Assembly (NCBI RefSeq): GCF_003944705.1
Contig: NZ_RWIS01000003.1
Span: 310,001-374,000 of the forward strand
Direction: 5' to 3'
DNA from: Hymenobacter metallilatus
Lineage (GTDB): Bacteria > Bacteroidota > Bacteroidia > Cytophagales > Hymenobacteraceae
DNA length: 64,000 nt
In this document: positions 6,051 to 16,275 of the stretch, piece after piece
How positions within the stretch are numbered: position 1 is the stretch's first letter
Layout of the letters: each line of letters begins with the position of its first letter
The notes under the pieces: generated by a model
Seen by the model: only the letters and a program-made list of their open reading frames with translations
Told to the model about the DNA's origin: nothing
Databases searched by the model: none
Made by a program: the position numbers and the translations under genes

Positions 6051-9000
6051 CTAAATCAACTGGCAGGCTTCAATCTCCATTTCGCGCATCTTGCGGATGA
6101 ACTCCTTAGGCTCGATGCGGTAGCGGCGGGAGTAGGTGTCCACGGTGAGGTGCTCGTGGGGCTCAGCAAACTTGATTTCCAGCTTTTTGGAGCCGGCGCA
6201 GCCTTCCACGGCTTCCATGAAACGGTCCATGAATGGCTCCGTGATGGTGCGCAGATCCAACTGTACCCGCACGCCGTTGGCCAGTTTCTCGGCCACGTTG
6301 AACAGCGGCTCCATGGTTAGAATCTTGAACTCGAACTGGTCGGAGTCGCGGAAACGCTGGGCGTACTTGCCGCGGATGTACATGGGCGGCACCTGCTCCT
6401 TATCGTAGTTGCGGGGGTTGATGAGGTTGCTGAAGCGCGAGTAGTCGTCGCGGAACAAAGCCAGGTTCAGTGATGACTCGTAGTCTTCCACGCTGAACGA
6501 CACGAAGGGCTGGCCGGTCTTGGTGGTTTTGAACATGACGTTGGAAATCAGGCCGGCTACCGTTACCTCGCGGTTTTTGTAGTTCTCCACCTTGTCCAGC
6601 CCGCAGGTGCAGTAAGAGTCGATTTCCAGCTTAAAGTCGTCGAGCGGGTGGCCCGAGAGGTAGAAGCCTACCACTTCCTTCTCGCGGCGCAGCAGCTCGG
6701 TGGCGGGCCAAGGCTCCATATCCTGCACTTTGGGCAGGGGCATGGCTACGGCCCCGAAGGCCCCGCCGCCAAACAGGCTCTGCTGGGCGGAGTCCTGGTC
6801 GGCCTGGTACTGCTGGCCCATTTTTACGGCCTTATCGATGAGGTTCTGGTCGCCCGAGGGCGCTTCCACGAACTGGCGGCGGTGGTAGCGCTCAAACGAA
6901 TCAAACGCCCCCGACAGGGCCAGGCTTTCAAACGTCTTTTTGTTCACGGCGCGCAGGTTCACGCGCTTCGAGAAGTCGAAAATATCGGTGTAGGGGCCTT
7001 TTTTGTCCCGCTCGGCCACAATGCTTTCAATGGCGGCCTCGCCCGCGCCCTTCACGGCGGCCATGCCGAAGCGGATCTGGCCCTTCTCGTTTACGTTGAA
7101 CTTGAGGATGGATTCGTTCACGTCAGGGCCGAGTACGGGCACACCCTGACGGCGGGCTTCCTCAATGAAGAAGGTCACCTTCTTGATATCCGACATGTTG
7201 TTGGTGAGCACGGCAGCCATGTACTCAGCGGGGTAGTTAGCTTTCAGATAACCAGTCTGATACGCTACCACCGAGTAGGCGGCGGAGTGGGAGCGGTTGA
7301 AGCCGTAGGCCGCAAACTTCTCCATCACGTCGAACACCTCGTTGGCCTTTTTGGGCTTGATGCCGTGCAGCTTCTCGGCGCCCTCGCAGAATTTCTCCCG
7401 TTCCTGGGCCATCTTCTTCATGTCCTTCTTGCCCATGGCCCGGCGCAGCAAGTCGGCACCGCCCAGGGAGTAGCCAGCCAGAATCTGGGCGGCCTGCATG
7501 ATCTGCTCTTGGTACACCATGATGCCCTGGGAGTAGTTCAGGATGGGTTCCAGCAACTCGTGCGGGTATTCAATTTCCTCGCGGCCGTGCTTACGGTTGA
7601 TGAAGTTCGGGATGAACTGCATGGGGCCCGGCCGGTACAGGGCGTTCATGGCAATCAGGTCCTCAATGTTGGTGGGCTTGAGGTCCTTGAGGTACATGCG
7701 CATCCCTTCCGACTCGAACTGGAACGTGCCGATGGTGTCGCCGCGCTGGTAGAGCTCGTAGGTTTTGGGGTCGTCGAGCGGGATGTCATCGATGTTGATT
7801 TCGACGCCGTGGTTTTTCTTGATGAGCTCCAGGGCATCGACGATAATCGTCAGCGTCTTCAGCCCCAGGAAGTCCATCTTGAGCATCCCGGCGGCCTCAA
7901 TCACCTTGCCATCGAACTGCGTCACCAGCAGGTCCGAGTCCTTGGAGGTGGACACGGGGATGTACTTGGTGATGTCGTCGGGGGCGATGATGACGCCGGC
8001 GGCGTGGATACCGGTGTTGCGCACCGAGCCTTCCAGCTTGTGGGCCAGGCGCAGAATGTGGCCGCGCAGGTTGTCGGGGGCCGTGTCGCGGACGATATAA
8101 TCCAGCTCGGGGTTTTCGGCAAAGGCCCCGGCCAGGGTGGTACCGGGCTTCTCGGGCACCATCTTGGCCAGCTCGTTGGTCTGGGGCAGGGGCAGCTCCA
8201 TGGCCCGGGCCACGTCCTTGATGCTGGACTTGGCGGCCATCGTACCGAAGGTGATAATCTGGGCCACCTGGGTTTTGCCGTACTTGTCCACCACGTAGTC
8301 AATCACCCGCTGGCGGTTCACGTCGTCAAAGTCGATGTCAATATCGGGCATGGACACGCGCTCCGGGTTCAGGAAACGCTCGAACAGCAGGCTGTACTTG
8401 ATGGGGTCGATGTTGGTGATACCCACGCAGTAGGCCACGGCCGAACCCGCCGCCGAGCCCCGGCCCGGACCCACGGCCACGCCCATATCCCGGCCTTTGT
8501 TGATGAAGTCCTGGGTGATGAGGAAGTAGCCCGCAAACCCCATCGTCTGGATGATGCGCAGCTCGTAATCCAGTCGCTCCTCAATTTCGGGCGTGCGCTC
8601 GGCGTAGCGCGGCGGCTTGGTCATCGTGACGATACCCTTACCGGCCGAGGGCCCGAACGCGCCCACGTAGGTCAGCTCGCGCAGGAATTCATCGGCATTA
8701 GCAAAGGCCGGCGGAATGGGGAAGTTGGGGAGCAGAATGTCGCGCGCCAGCTTGGGCGGCGTGATTTTATCAACGATTTCGTTGGTGTTGTCCAGGCTTT
8801 CGGGCACGTCCCGGAACAGCTGGCCCATTTCCTCCTGGCTCTTGAAGTAGAACTGGTCGTTGGGGAAACCGAAGCGGGAGCGGGGCCGGGGCATCTGGGC
8901 TTCCTCGTCGATGCGCATGAGCTGGCGGCGCACCTGGTCGTCGGACGAGGCGAGGGGGCGCAGGTTGTCGAGGTGGTCGTAGAGCACCTTGTTGTCGCCG

Positions 9001-9767
9001 GAAACCAGCCGGAAATACTTGGTCTGGAAGTCGCCCACCGGAATGCTGTGCTCCTCGCCGGTGTTCACGCACAACAGCAAATCGTGGGGCGCAAAGTCCT
9101 CCTGGTTGACGTAGTGCGAGTCGTTGGTGCAGATGACCTTGACGTTATACTTCTGGGCCCACTTCAGCAGAATCTGGTTGAGGTCCTCCTGGCTTTTGCC
9201 GGTGTTGTCGATGTTCTCGATGCCGTGGCGCTGGATTTCGATGTAGTAATCCTCGCCAAATACATCCAGCCACCACCGCAGCTGCTTCTCGGCTTCTTCC
9301 TCGGTTTTCCAGAGCAGCGCCTGCGGAATTTCGGCTCCAATGCAGCAGCTGGTGGCAATCAGGCCCTCGTGGTACTGCAGCAGCAGCTCCTTGTCAATAC
9401 GGGGGTACTTGCTGTACACGCCCTCGATGAAGCTCATGGAGCAGAGCTTGGCCAGGTTCTGGTAGCCGGCCTGGTCCTTGGCCAGCAGCAACTGGTGGTG
9501 ACGCACGTCCCGCTCGCCCTTTTCCCGGCTGAAGCTTTTCTTGTGCCGGTCCTCCACCAGATAAAACTCGCAGCCTACAATGGGCTTCACGTTGTACTTA
9601 TTGGCCTCGGCCACAAAGTTGAAGGCCCCGAACATATTGCCGTGGTCGGTGAGGGCTACGGCCGGCATACCATCGGCCTGGGCCTTCTTCATCAGGGCCG
9701 AAATGCTGGCCTGACCATCAAGCAGAGAATATTGGGTGTGGCAGTGCAGGTGCGAGAATACGGGCAT
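6051..9767 (-). CDS. dnaE: DNA polymerase III alpha subunit
   Basis: 1238 residues, near the usual 1160-1250. The PHP domain is at the N-terminus (HCHTQYSLLDGQ, LTDHGNMFG, IVGCEFY). The catalytic acids are in PDIDIDFDD (about residue 473) and MDFLGLKTL (about 629). The YRPGPMQFIP motif is at about 712 and the fingers include FNRSHSAAYSVVAYQTGYLK. Near the C-terminus an OB fold (VTVAGLISNVMFKTTKTGQPF, about 1060) precedes the tau-binding region. This is the replicative polymerase core. It is monocistronic, with its own terminator. The 1047-residue opposite-strand ORF is a codon-bias shadow. Confidence 0.97.
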   Translation of the reverse strand: MPVFSHLHCHTQYSLLDGQASISALMKKAQADGMPAVALTDHGNMFGAFNFVAEANKYNVKPIVGCEFYLVEDRHKKSFSREKGERDVRHHQLLLAKDQAGYQNLAKLCSMSFIEGVYSKYPRIDKELLLQYHEGLIATSCCIGAEIPQALLWKTEEEAEKQLRWWLDVFGEDYYIEIQRHGIENIDNTGKSQEDLNQILLKWAQKYNVKVICTNDSHYVNQEDFAPHDLLLCVNTGEEHSIPVGDFQTKYFRLVSGDNKVLYDHLDNLRPLASSDDQVRRQLMRIDEEAQMPRPRSRFGFPNDQFYFKSQEEMGQLFRDVPESLDNTNEIVDKITPPKLARDILLPNFPIPPAFANADEFLRELTYVGAFGPSAGKGIVTMTKPPRYAERTPEIEERLDYELRIIQTMGFAGYFLITQDFINKGRDMGVAVGPGRGSAAGSAVAYCVGITNIDPIKYSLLFERFLNPERVSMPDIDIDFDDVNRQRVIDYVVDKYGKTQVAQIITFGTMAAKSSIKDVARAMELPLPQTNELAKMVPEKPGTTLAGAFAENPELDYIVRDTAPDNLRGHILRLAHKLEGSVRNTGIHAAGVIIAPDDITKYIPVSTSKDSDLLVTQFDGKVIEAAGMLKMDFLGLKTLTIIVDALELIKKNHGVEINIDDIPLDDPKTYELYQRGDTIGTFQFESEGMRMYLKDLKPTNIEDLIAMNALYRPGPMQFIPNFINRKHGREEIEYPHELLEPILNYSQGIMVYQEQIMQAAQILAGYSLGGADLLRRAMGKKDMKKMAQEREKFCEGAEKLHGIKPKKANEVFDVMEKFAAYGFNRSHSAAYSVVAYQTGYLKANYPAEYMAAVLTNNMSDIKKVTFFIEEARRQGVPVLGPDVNESILKFNVNEKGQIRFGMAAVKGAGEAAIESIVAERDKKGPYTDIFDFSKRVNLRAVNKKTFESLALSGAFDSFERYHRRQFVEAPSGDQNLIDKAVKMGQQYQADQDSAQQSLFGGGAFGAVAMPLPKVQDMEPWPATELLRREKEVVGFYLSGHPLDDFKLEIDSYCTCGLDKVENYKNREVTVAGLISNVMFKTTKTGQPFVSFSVEDYESSLNLALFRDDYSRFSNLINPRNYDKEQVPPMYIRGKYAQRFRDSDQFEFKILTMEPLFNVAEKLANGVRVQLDLRTITEPFMDRFMEAVEGCAGSKKLEIKFAEPHEHLTVDTYSRRYRIEPKEFIRKMREMEIEACQLI

Positions 9768-9876
9768 GGGCAGGCAGCTCCGCGCCGTTAGGGCCCGAAG
9801 CGGACAGTAAAGTTACCCACGAATCTGCGGCCGGGAAAGATTGCGCGACAAGGGATTTTGGCGTACTATCAAAGAA

Positions 9877-9902
9877 TACGGGCGACTATATAGCCGCCCG
9901 TA
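9877..9902 (-). terminator. Possible terminator after the LysM operon
   Basis: TACGGGCG / CGCCCGTA forms an 8-bp stem with a 10-base loop, about 65 bases after the stop of the LysM gene on the minus strand, followed by TTCTTTG. The weak T-run lowers confidence. Apart from this, the 200-base gap to dnaE shows nothing recognisable. Confidence 0.45.
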
Positions 9903-9966
9903 GCAGGTGTAGCAACCATACTTGCTGCCACCTCAAGTAATGGGCAGGTGGGTAGATGGCAGGAAG

Positions 9967-10755
9967 TTATCGGCTACCCTCTACCACCAATACTTCCCCA
10001 ATCTTCACCGACGGCTCAGCCTTAGCATTCCACTGCTGGAGCTGGGCGGGGGTGGTGTTGTACTGGCGGGCAATGCTGAACAACGTTTCGCCTTTCTGTA
10101 CGGTATGGCGCTGACCGGATGGGCTGGCTTTGGGAGCCGCCGCGGCCTTGGCAACGGACACTACCGCCGGCTTAGCAGTAGCCGGCGCCAAGCTGGTAGT
10201 GCGCGGCTGGACTTTAGGCTTGGCAGTAGCCGGCGCGGCGGGCATAGAGATGGTGCCCATCGGGGCGGGGGCCGGGGCTTTGGCTGCTACGGGCTTGGCC
10301 GTGCCCATGAAGCCGGAGGCGTGCAGCCGCTCGGCCGCGGCTTGCAGTTCGGGCGTTTTGGCGGCCCGGGCATCAAACCCCTGGTACTGGGGGCTGCGCA
10401 GCAAGGTGTTCAGCTCTACCTGCCAGGGCTGCTGGCGAAGCCGCTGGGCCAGCCGCTGCTGCTGCTCGCGGGGTAGGCTGGCGGTGTAGCGGCTGAGGCG
10501 CTGGTTCAGGACCGGAATTTCTACCAGCGCCGCATCTACCAGCTGCACAGCTTTGGCGTCGTTGGGCTCAAAGTAAATGGCCCGGAGCCGCCGGACGCTG
10601 GTTTCCACTAAGCCCGACATTACCCGCACCGAATCTTCGGAGAGGGCTGGTGTTGGGACTATGGTAGCAGGCTGCCCGGAGGTTTGTTGGGCCTGGGTAG
10701 TAAAGGAAGCCAATGTACCGACTGTCAGCAGCAGGGGCGCAACAAGGAAACGCAT
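9967..10755 (-). CDS. Secreted LysM-domain protein
   Basis: 262 residues. The signal peptide is MRFLVAPLLLTVGTLASFTTQAQ. A helical middle region (about 40-150: RLRAIYFEPNDAKAVQLVDAAL and REQQQRLAQRLRQ) is followed by an Ala/Pro/Lys linker and a single C-terminal LysM (HTVQKGETLFSIARQYNTTPAQLQQWN ... VKIGEVLVV). LysM binds peptidoglycan, so a periplasmic cell-wall role is likely. It follows the lytic transglycosylase with a 28-base gap, so the two are probably cotranscribed and act together on the wall. No enzymatic domain was recognised. Confidence 0.85.
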   Translation of the reverse strand: MRFLVAPLLLTVGTLASFTTQAQQTSGQPATIVPTPALSEDSVRVMSGLVETSVRRLRAIYFEPNDAKAVQLVDAALVEIPVLNQRLSRYTASLPREQQQRLAQRLRQQPWQVELNTLLRSPQYQGFDARAAKTPELQAAAERLHASGFMGTAKPVAAKAPAPAPMGTISMPAAPATAKPKVQPRTTSLAPATAKPAVVSVAKAAAAPKASPSGQRHTVQKGETLFSIARQYNTTPAQLQQWNAKAEPSVKIGEVLVVEGSR

Positions 10756-10783
10756 CGGAGAAGCCGAAATGAACGAATGGAAA

Positions 10784-13006
10784 CTACTTGGCCGGTTTGA
10801 TCAGCAGCACTTCCCCGGGCTTTACCGAGAAATCAGGCTTGCTATTCCACTCCATAATCTGCTTGATGGTGACGCCGTACTTGCGCGACACGCTGTACAT
10901 CGTTTCACCGGTTTGCACCGTGTGCTTCACCTCGGCCGGGGCCGCAACAGGAGCTGATAGGGCCGGTTTAGCAGTGGCCGGAGTAGGCTTGGCAGTAGTA
11001 GCCGGAGCGGGCAGGGGCGCGGCCATTGTATCGGGAGCCGTTAGGCGCAGCACCTGCCCAATGCGCAGGGCTGGCTGCTGCGGCAGGTTGTTCCAGAGCA
11101 CAATGTCGGCGGGGCGCAGGCCGAAGCGGCGGGCTACGGAGTAAAGGTTTTCCTTAGGCTGAACCGTATGCAGGCCACTGACCGGAACAGGTTCTACGGC
11201 TGTTGGCGGTGCTACCGGGGCGGGCGTAACGGGGGCTGCCGGGCGCGGAGCCGGCGTAGCAACCGGCGCCGGGGTGGGCGTAGCGGGAACTGCCGGGCGC
11301 GTTACAGGGGGAGTTGGGTTGATGCGCGGAGCCGGAGCAACAGGCTGAGTAGAAGGGCTGGCAACTGGTTCTGCTTCCGCCGACTCTGTTTCCGCTGGCT
11401 CGTCTGCAATTGGGGCGGCGGCGGGCAAGGGCTTTTTGGGGAGCGGGGAGGCAGGTTTAGGAGTGGCAGCGGGAGCAGGTATGGTTGCCGGCTGCGCAGG
11501 AGCCGGGGGCAGTTCATTCAAATTCTCGGTGTGCTCATCGGTGGCACTATCGGGCTGCACTACCGTTGTGGAGGTATCTTCCTCCACGGCATCCTCCAGA
11601 ATGCGGCTGGAGTTGGCCGTGCCACCCATGTAGGGCTCGGTATCATCCTGCTTCTTTTTCTTGGTCGGAGGTACGGCAAGCCCACCTTCCGGGGTGGCTG
11701 GGGAGGCTCCTACGGGTTTCTCGAAGGCAGCCAGGGCCGCGGGGTTGCTGCCGTCGGCGTACTCTACGGGTACATTCTTGGGGCGAGTGTGCTGCAGCCA
11801 CAGTACACGGCCGGGCCGTAGCTCCTCATTGCGGGCCATGCGGTTTTTGCTCCAGATGGCTTTGGCCCGGATACCGTACTTCTGCGAAATAGTAACAACA
11901 CTCTCGCCGGGCTGGGCCGCATGATACTCCACGGCAGCTTTGTCGCGCTTCTTCTGCACAAAGTAAGGCTGGCCGGCGGTGATATTGTCAAACGCGAACA
12001 GGTCGTTGAACTGCATGAACTTGCGCAGCTTCACGCCGGCCCGCTTGGCCAGGCTTTCCTTGGTGTCGCCGGGCAGCGCAACCACCGCCTTTAGCCCATT
12101 CACGCGCACAAAATCAGCGTTTTCGGGGTCGGCGGTAGGTTGGTTGAGGAGCTGGCCGGCGGTGGCGTTTTTTTGCTGGGCGGCCAAGGCAGTAAGCTGC
12201 AACGGGTCCGTAATGGGTACCAGCATGGTATACACCCGGTCGGTGGGCACGATGGGGGCCAGCAGCCAGCGGTTGTATTTGGCCAGTTCCTCGGGGTTCT
12301 GCTGCATAGCCTGGGCCATTACGCTCAGTGGCCGGCCGGCCGGAGCCGGAAATTCCTGCAGCAGCAGCGGGGGCTTGGTGTTCAGGCCAATGGCGGGCTC
12401 AAAGGCAATTTTGTGGGCCAGAAAGGTGAGAATGTAGGGGTGAGTCTTTTCCGAAATTTCCATTTCGGTGGCTCCGGCATCGGTGGGCAGGGTGTAGGGC
12501 TTGGTGCCGGTGAGGCCCAGGTTGTAGCTGAGCAGAGCGTTGGCCCAGTTGCGCAGCGTTTTGTTGTTGCGCAGCAGGTACTGCGCCGCAGCTTTCGAAG
12601 AAGCCGTAATGTGCTTCCGCTCGTCAATGGCTTCGTTCATCAGCAGCCCAAAATCCTGGGCCGACTCCCGCTTGAACTGCCAGTAGCCCACGGCATCGTG
12701 AATGCTCTGGGCGTCGCCCTGCAAGCCGCTTTCCTGGAGAGCCAGAAAGTGAAAATCCAGGGGCAGGCCTTCCTGCTGAAAAACCCGGTCGATGATGGGG
12801 AAATAGGCGTCGGCCAGCACCACCCGGGCCTGGAAGGAGGCGGGGTGACGGCGAAGGGCATCTACCTTTTGCTGAAGGGCAGTGCGGCCGCCTTCGGTGA
12901 GGCGCAGGCGCAGGCCCGCTACGCTCAGCTGGGTCGGTACTGGCAGGGTTTGGGCTGCTACCAGCAAGGGCAGCAGCAGTATCACCAGTAGTACTAGTCG
13001 TTTCAT
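10784..13006 (-). CDS. MltD-like lytic transglycosylase with LysM repeats
   Basis: 740 residues from ATG 13006 (MKRLVLLVILLLPLLVAAQ, a signal peptide); the ORF track start 5 codons upstream was rejected. The SLT-like domain at about 60-190 has FHFLALQESGL (catalytic Glu near residue 89), AVGYWQFK and WANALLSYNLG. A weak and a clearer LysM follow at about 310-440, then a Pro/Ala-rich linker of some 150 residues, then two strong LysM domains (HTVQPKENLYSVARRFG and HTVQTGETMYSVSRKYG) at the end. It cleaves peptidoglycan glycan strands non-hydrolytically in the periplasm. The long disordered linker is the main oddity. Confidence 0.9.
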   Translation of the reverse strand: MKRLVLLVILLLPLLVAAQTLPVPTQLSVAGLRLRLTEGGRTALQQKVDALRRHPASFQARVVLADAYFPIIDRVFQQEGLPLDFHFLALQESGLQGDAQSIHDAVGYWQFKRESAQDFGLLMNEAIDERKHITASSKAAAQYLLRNNKTLRNWANALLSYNLGLTGTKPYTLPTDAGATEMEISEKTHPYILTFLAHKIAFEPAIGLNTKPPLLLQEFPAPAGRPLSVMAQAMQQNPEELAKYNRWLLAPIVPTDRVYTMLVPITDPLQLTALAAQQKNATAGQLLNQPTADPENADFVRVNGLKAVVALPGDTKESLAKRAGVKLRKFMQFNDLFAFDNITAGQPYFVQKKRDKAAVEYHAAQPGESVVTISQKYGIRAKAIWSKNRMARNEELRPGRVLWLQHTRPKNVPVEYADGSNPAALAAFEKPVGASPATPEGGLAVPPTKKKKQDDTEPYMGGTANSSRILEDAVEEDTSTTVVQPDSATDEHTENLNELPPAPAQPATIPAPAATPKPASPLPKKPLPAAAPIADEPAETESAEAEPVASPSTQPVAPAPRINPTPPVTRPAVPATPTPAPVATPAPRPAAPVTPAPVAPPTAVEPVPVSGLHTVQPKENLYSVARRFGLRPADIVLWNNLPQQPALRIGQVLRLTAPDTMAAPLPAPATTAKPTPATAKPALSAPVAAPAEVKHTVQTGETMYSVSRKYGVTIKQIMEWNSKPDFSVKPGEVLLIKPAK

Positions 13007-13167
13007 AAGAGGGAAAAGCAACCAAGCGGAGCCGTAGGATGCGCTGAGTTGCTTTGCCGGCCCCGTTAGACTACAAAATAGAGGAAAAAAAGCCGGCTAA
13101 TCGGCCATTCCGCTGCAAATACAACAGAATGTCAGAATTCTACCGATTTATTGCTGCTAGCTTCACC

Positions 13168-16119
13168 CTACATGCCCCCGCCGGGGGGCGGGCCAAAACC
13201 ACCGGGGCCGCGCCGTTCAGGGCGACCTTCCTCGGAGCTGGGCAGGGCGTCGCTGCGGCCACCTCCCACGAAGCTGCGGATGTTGTAGGTGAACATCAGC
13301 ATGAAATAGCGCTGCAGAATGTTGGTCTGCACATCCTCGGTATAGGCGGCCGTAATATTGCGCTGGATGCTGTTATTCTGGCCCAGCAAATCGAAGGCGT
13401 AAAGCTTGAGTTCGGCCTGCTGCTTCGGCCCCAGCTTCTTGCCCAGGGAGGCATTCCAGAGCACAAAGTTCTGGTTATAGCCCGCCGACAGGCCCGTGTA
13501 CAGCTGGTGATTGACATCCGACTGCACCGTGAGGCCCTTGGTAATAATCCAGCTGAAACGCAGGGCCGTATTCTGGCGAAAAAACTGGCTGTTGAGCTGC
13601 TGGCGCAGGGTGTTGCGCACGTAGCTCTGGCTGGAGTTGCTGCTGAGTGTGAAATCCAGCTGGGGACTGATGTTGCTGCTCAGGGCTACGCCCAGGCCGG
13701 CGGTGGGCGTACGGCTGTAGTTCAACTCCCCGAATACAAGGCCCGGCGTCTGGGAGTAGGTACCACTGGCGTTCAGGTTCAGGTTCGACTTGATGAAGGC
13801 CAGCGGCAGGCTGTAGTTCAGGAAGGAGCGGAGCGTGTACTGCTGGTTCAGGTTCACGGGCCGGGTCAGCTGCCCGCCGGCCGGGATGGTGATGTTGTCA
13901 ACCGTCACAGGAGTGGTGCCAGCGTACACGGTGTTATTGGTGATGTAGCTATCCACGTAGGAGCCGCCCAGCAGCGCGAAAAACGAGCGGGACTTCTCGG
14001 GCACGGCCGCCGAGTAGCGCAGAAACACGTTGTGGCGGGTTTCCTGGCGCAGGTTGGGGTTGCCGGTGGTCAGCTGCAAGGGGTTGGCGTTGTTCACCAC
14101 TTCCTGCAGCTGGCTGATGCCGGGCGGGTTGGTGCTGGCCCGGTAGTTCAGGCGCAGGTTCTGCTGCCTGGAGAAGTTGTAGCGCAGCTGGGCATTGGGC
14201 AGCACGTTCAGGAAAGTGCGGCGGGTACTGCCCGGGCGCGGAAACTCTTGGTCACTGCGTAACTGGGCGCTTTGCACGGCCGCACCCACGGCCCACTGGA
14301 AATCCTTGTCCTGATACCGGTAGGTTACCTCGCCCGAGTTGGTCAGGTACTGGCTCTGGAACACGCTGCTGAGCGTATCGTTGAGGATGGTGTACTGCTG
14401 CTCGTTGGGCGAGAAGTTGTAGGTGCGCTTATCGGAGTTGTTGGGCGTGTAACCGAGCGAGTAGGCCAGCTGCAGGATGCTTTTCTGGCCCAGCGGCTCG
14501 GTATAGTTCACATTGCCGGTCCAGGCCCAGCCCGTCTGGTCCAGCTCCGAAAACTGATTCAACGTGGTCGTCCGGGGCTGGCTGTTCTGGAAAAAGGTGG
14601 TGCTGGACAGCAGGTTGTTGTCGCCGTTCTTGTCGTTGTAGGTAGTATTCAGACCCAGGGAAAACGTGCGGCCCCGGCGCTGAAACCGGTGCCGGTACAG
14701 CAGCTGGTTGGCGGCCGTAATGCCGGTGAGGGCCGAGCGGAAGGTGCTGTTGTTGGCACCCTGGTTGAGGTTGCTGGCATCAGACTGCACCTGAAATGTG
14801 CTGCCGTCGAGCAGGCTGTTGCCGGTGTTGCGCTGCACCGAGAGGCTGGGCCGCCACAGCAGGGAGTTCAGGGAGTCGAACTTGTGCTCCACCCGCAGGT
14901 TGAAGCGGTTGTTGATGTTGCGGCTGGTATTTAAGGATAGTTCATTATAGCGCAAATCCTGGGTCTGGCCGGCCGGGGCCACGTAGCGGCGCAGCAGGTT
15001 GGTACGGCTGGTGTTGTCGCTCAGGTTGAAGAAGTAGCTGCCCTGCACCTCTGTTTTCAGGCCCCAGGTATCGGCGTAGTTCAGGCCCAGGGCGTGGGTT
15101 TTGCTAATGCCGCCCTGCTGGCTCACCAGAAAGTCGCCGGCGTTGTTGCCGCCGCCCTGACCGCCGAAGTTGCCGCCGCCCCCGCCCACCCGGCCGCCTC
15201 CCTGTCCCCGCTGGCCCTGGCCGCCCCCGCCACCCTGGCGTGAGGTGCCCACCACGCCCAGCAAGTCCTCGGTGCCGAAGTTTTGCTCGTTCACGTTGTT
15301 GCTCTGGGCCACAATACTCAGCCGCCGCTTGCCCTTGAACACGTTGAGGTTGCCGCTGAGGCGGTACCGGTCGTCCTGGGGGCCGTACCCGGCCAGCACC
15401 CGCCCAAACTTGCCATTGCGGAAGCTGGGCTTGGTGACAATGTTGATGGTTTTCTGCTGGTTGCCGTCGTCGAAGCCCGTAAACTGGCTCTGGTCCGAGG
15501 ACCGGTCGTACACCTGAATCTTGTCGATGACCTCGGCCGGAATGTTCTTGAGCACGGCGTCGGGGTCGTTGCCGAAAAACTCCTTGCCATCTACCAGCAC
15601 CCGCTGCACCTGCTCGCCCTGGGCCTGTACCTTGCCGGTGCCGGGGTCCACGGTTACGCCGGGCATTTTGGTGATGAGGTCCTGGGCGTTGGCGTCGGGG
15701 TTGGTTTTGTAGGAGCCGGCGTTGAACTGGGCCGTGTCGCCCTTTTGCACGGCGGCGGCAGCCTGGCCCACCACTTCCACTCCTTTCAGGGCAATGCCGC
15801 CGCCCGCTTGCAGCGTGAGACTACCCAGACTGAGCGGCTGGCCGCTCACCTCTACGGTGCGCCGCAGGTTCTGGTAGCCCAGGAAGGAAACCGAAAGCAC
15901 ATAGCGGCCGGCTGGTACGCCCGATACCGAGAATGAGCCATCCGCTTCCACGGCCGCGCCGCGTTTAGTGGAATCGGGAATTTGAGTGAGCAGCACGTTG
16001 GCCCCAATCAGCGGCGACTGGTCTTTGGCGTCCAGCACCCGCCCGCTAACGGTGGTAGTCTGGGCCGCGCCGGCCAACGTGGTCAGCAGCAGCAATAACA
16101 GGAGGAAAGGTCTGAGCAT
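13168..16119 (-). CDS. TonB-dependent receptor-like outer-membrane beta-barrel protein
   Basis: 983 residues. A signal peptide (about 1-18) is followed by a carboxypeptidase-regulatory-like domain (VSGRVLDAKDQSPLIGANVLL) and a plug-like domain (DLITKMPGVTVDPGTGKVQAQGEQVQRVLVDGKEFFG, VIDKIQVYDRSSDQSQFTGFDDG), then a barrel of the OMP_b-brl_3 type. About residues 293-330 carry a glycine-rich insert (GGGGGQGQRGQGGGRVGG) and the C-terminus is RGPGGFGPPPGGGM rather than ending in an aromatic residue. The substrate is unknown; no SusD partner is next to it, so it is not a standard SusCD pair. Export of substrate cannot be told from sequence. Confidence 0.88.
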   Translation of the reverse strand: MLRPFLLLLLLLTTLAGAAQTTTVSGRVLDAKDQSPLIGANVLLTQIPDSTKRGAAVEADGSFSVSGVPAGRYVLSVSFLGYQNLRRTVEVSGQPLSLGSLTLQAGGGIALKGVEVVGQAAAAVQKGDTAQFNAGSYKTNPDANAQDLITKMPGVTVDPGTGKVQAQGEQVQRVLVDGKEFFGNDPDAVLKNIPAEVIDKIQVYDRSSDQSQFTGFDDGNQQKTINIVTKPSFRNGKFGRVLAGYGPQDDRYRLSGNLNVFKGKRRLSIVAQSNNVNEQNFGTEDLLGVVGTSRQGGGGGQGQRGQGGGRVGGGGGNFGGQGGGNNAGDFLVSQQGGISKTHALGLNYADTWGLKTEVQGSYFFNLSDNTSRTNLLRRYVAPAGQTQDLRYNELSLNTSRNINNRFNLRVEHKFDSLNSLLWRPSLSVQRNTGNSLLDGSTFQVQSDASNLNQGANNSTFRSALTGITAANQLLYRHRFQRRGRTFSLGLNTTYNDKNGDNNLLSSTTFFQNSQPRTTTLNQFSELDQTGWAWTGNVNYTEPLGQKSILQLAYSLGYTPNNSDKRTYNFSPNEQQYTILNDTLSSVFQSQYLTNSGEVTYRYQDKDFQWAVGAAVQSAQLRSDQEFPRPGSTRRTFLNVLPNAQLRYNFSRQQNLRLNYRASTNPPGISQLQEVVNNANPLQLTTGNPNLRQETRHNVFLRYSAAVPEKSRSFFALLGGSYVDSYITNNTVYAGTTPVTVDNITIPAGGQLTRPVNLNQQYTLRSFLNYSLPLAFIKSNLNLNASGTYSQTPGLVFGELNYSRTPTAGLGVALSSNISPQLDFTLSSNSSQSYVRNTLRQQLNSQFFRQNTALRFSWIITKGLTVQSDVNHQLYTGLSAGYNQNFVLWNASLGKKLGPKQQAELKLYAFDLLGQNNSIQRNITAAYTEDVQTNILQRYFMLMFTYNIRSFVGGGRSDALPSSEEGRPERRGPGGFGPPPGGGM

Positions 16120-16275
16120 TAGTCGGAGTGGATATATCTACAGGGGCAATAGACGCAAAACTGACCGCCGCGTTTAGCTTTTCACTTCTTCGGATCGGGG
16201 AAAAAAAGATGAGCCCCCGGAATCACTCTATGAACCGGCTGATTTTATCGAAGTTGTCCAGGAAATACAGTAGCC

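Noticed and set aside
6648-9791. 1047-residue ORF opposite dnaE
   Set aside because: It is a GC-driven shadow of the dnaE frame, rich in His/Val/Gly/Leu, with no recognisable domain; dnaE has all its motifs.
11168-12991. ORFs on the plus strand opposite the lytic transglycosylase
   Set aside because: Low-complexity shadows of the Pro/Ala-rich linker and LysM repeats.
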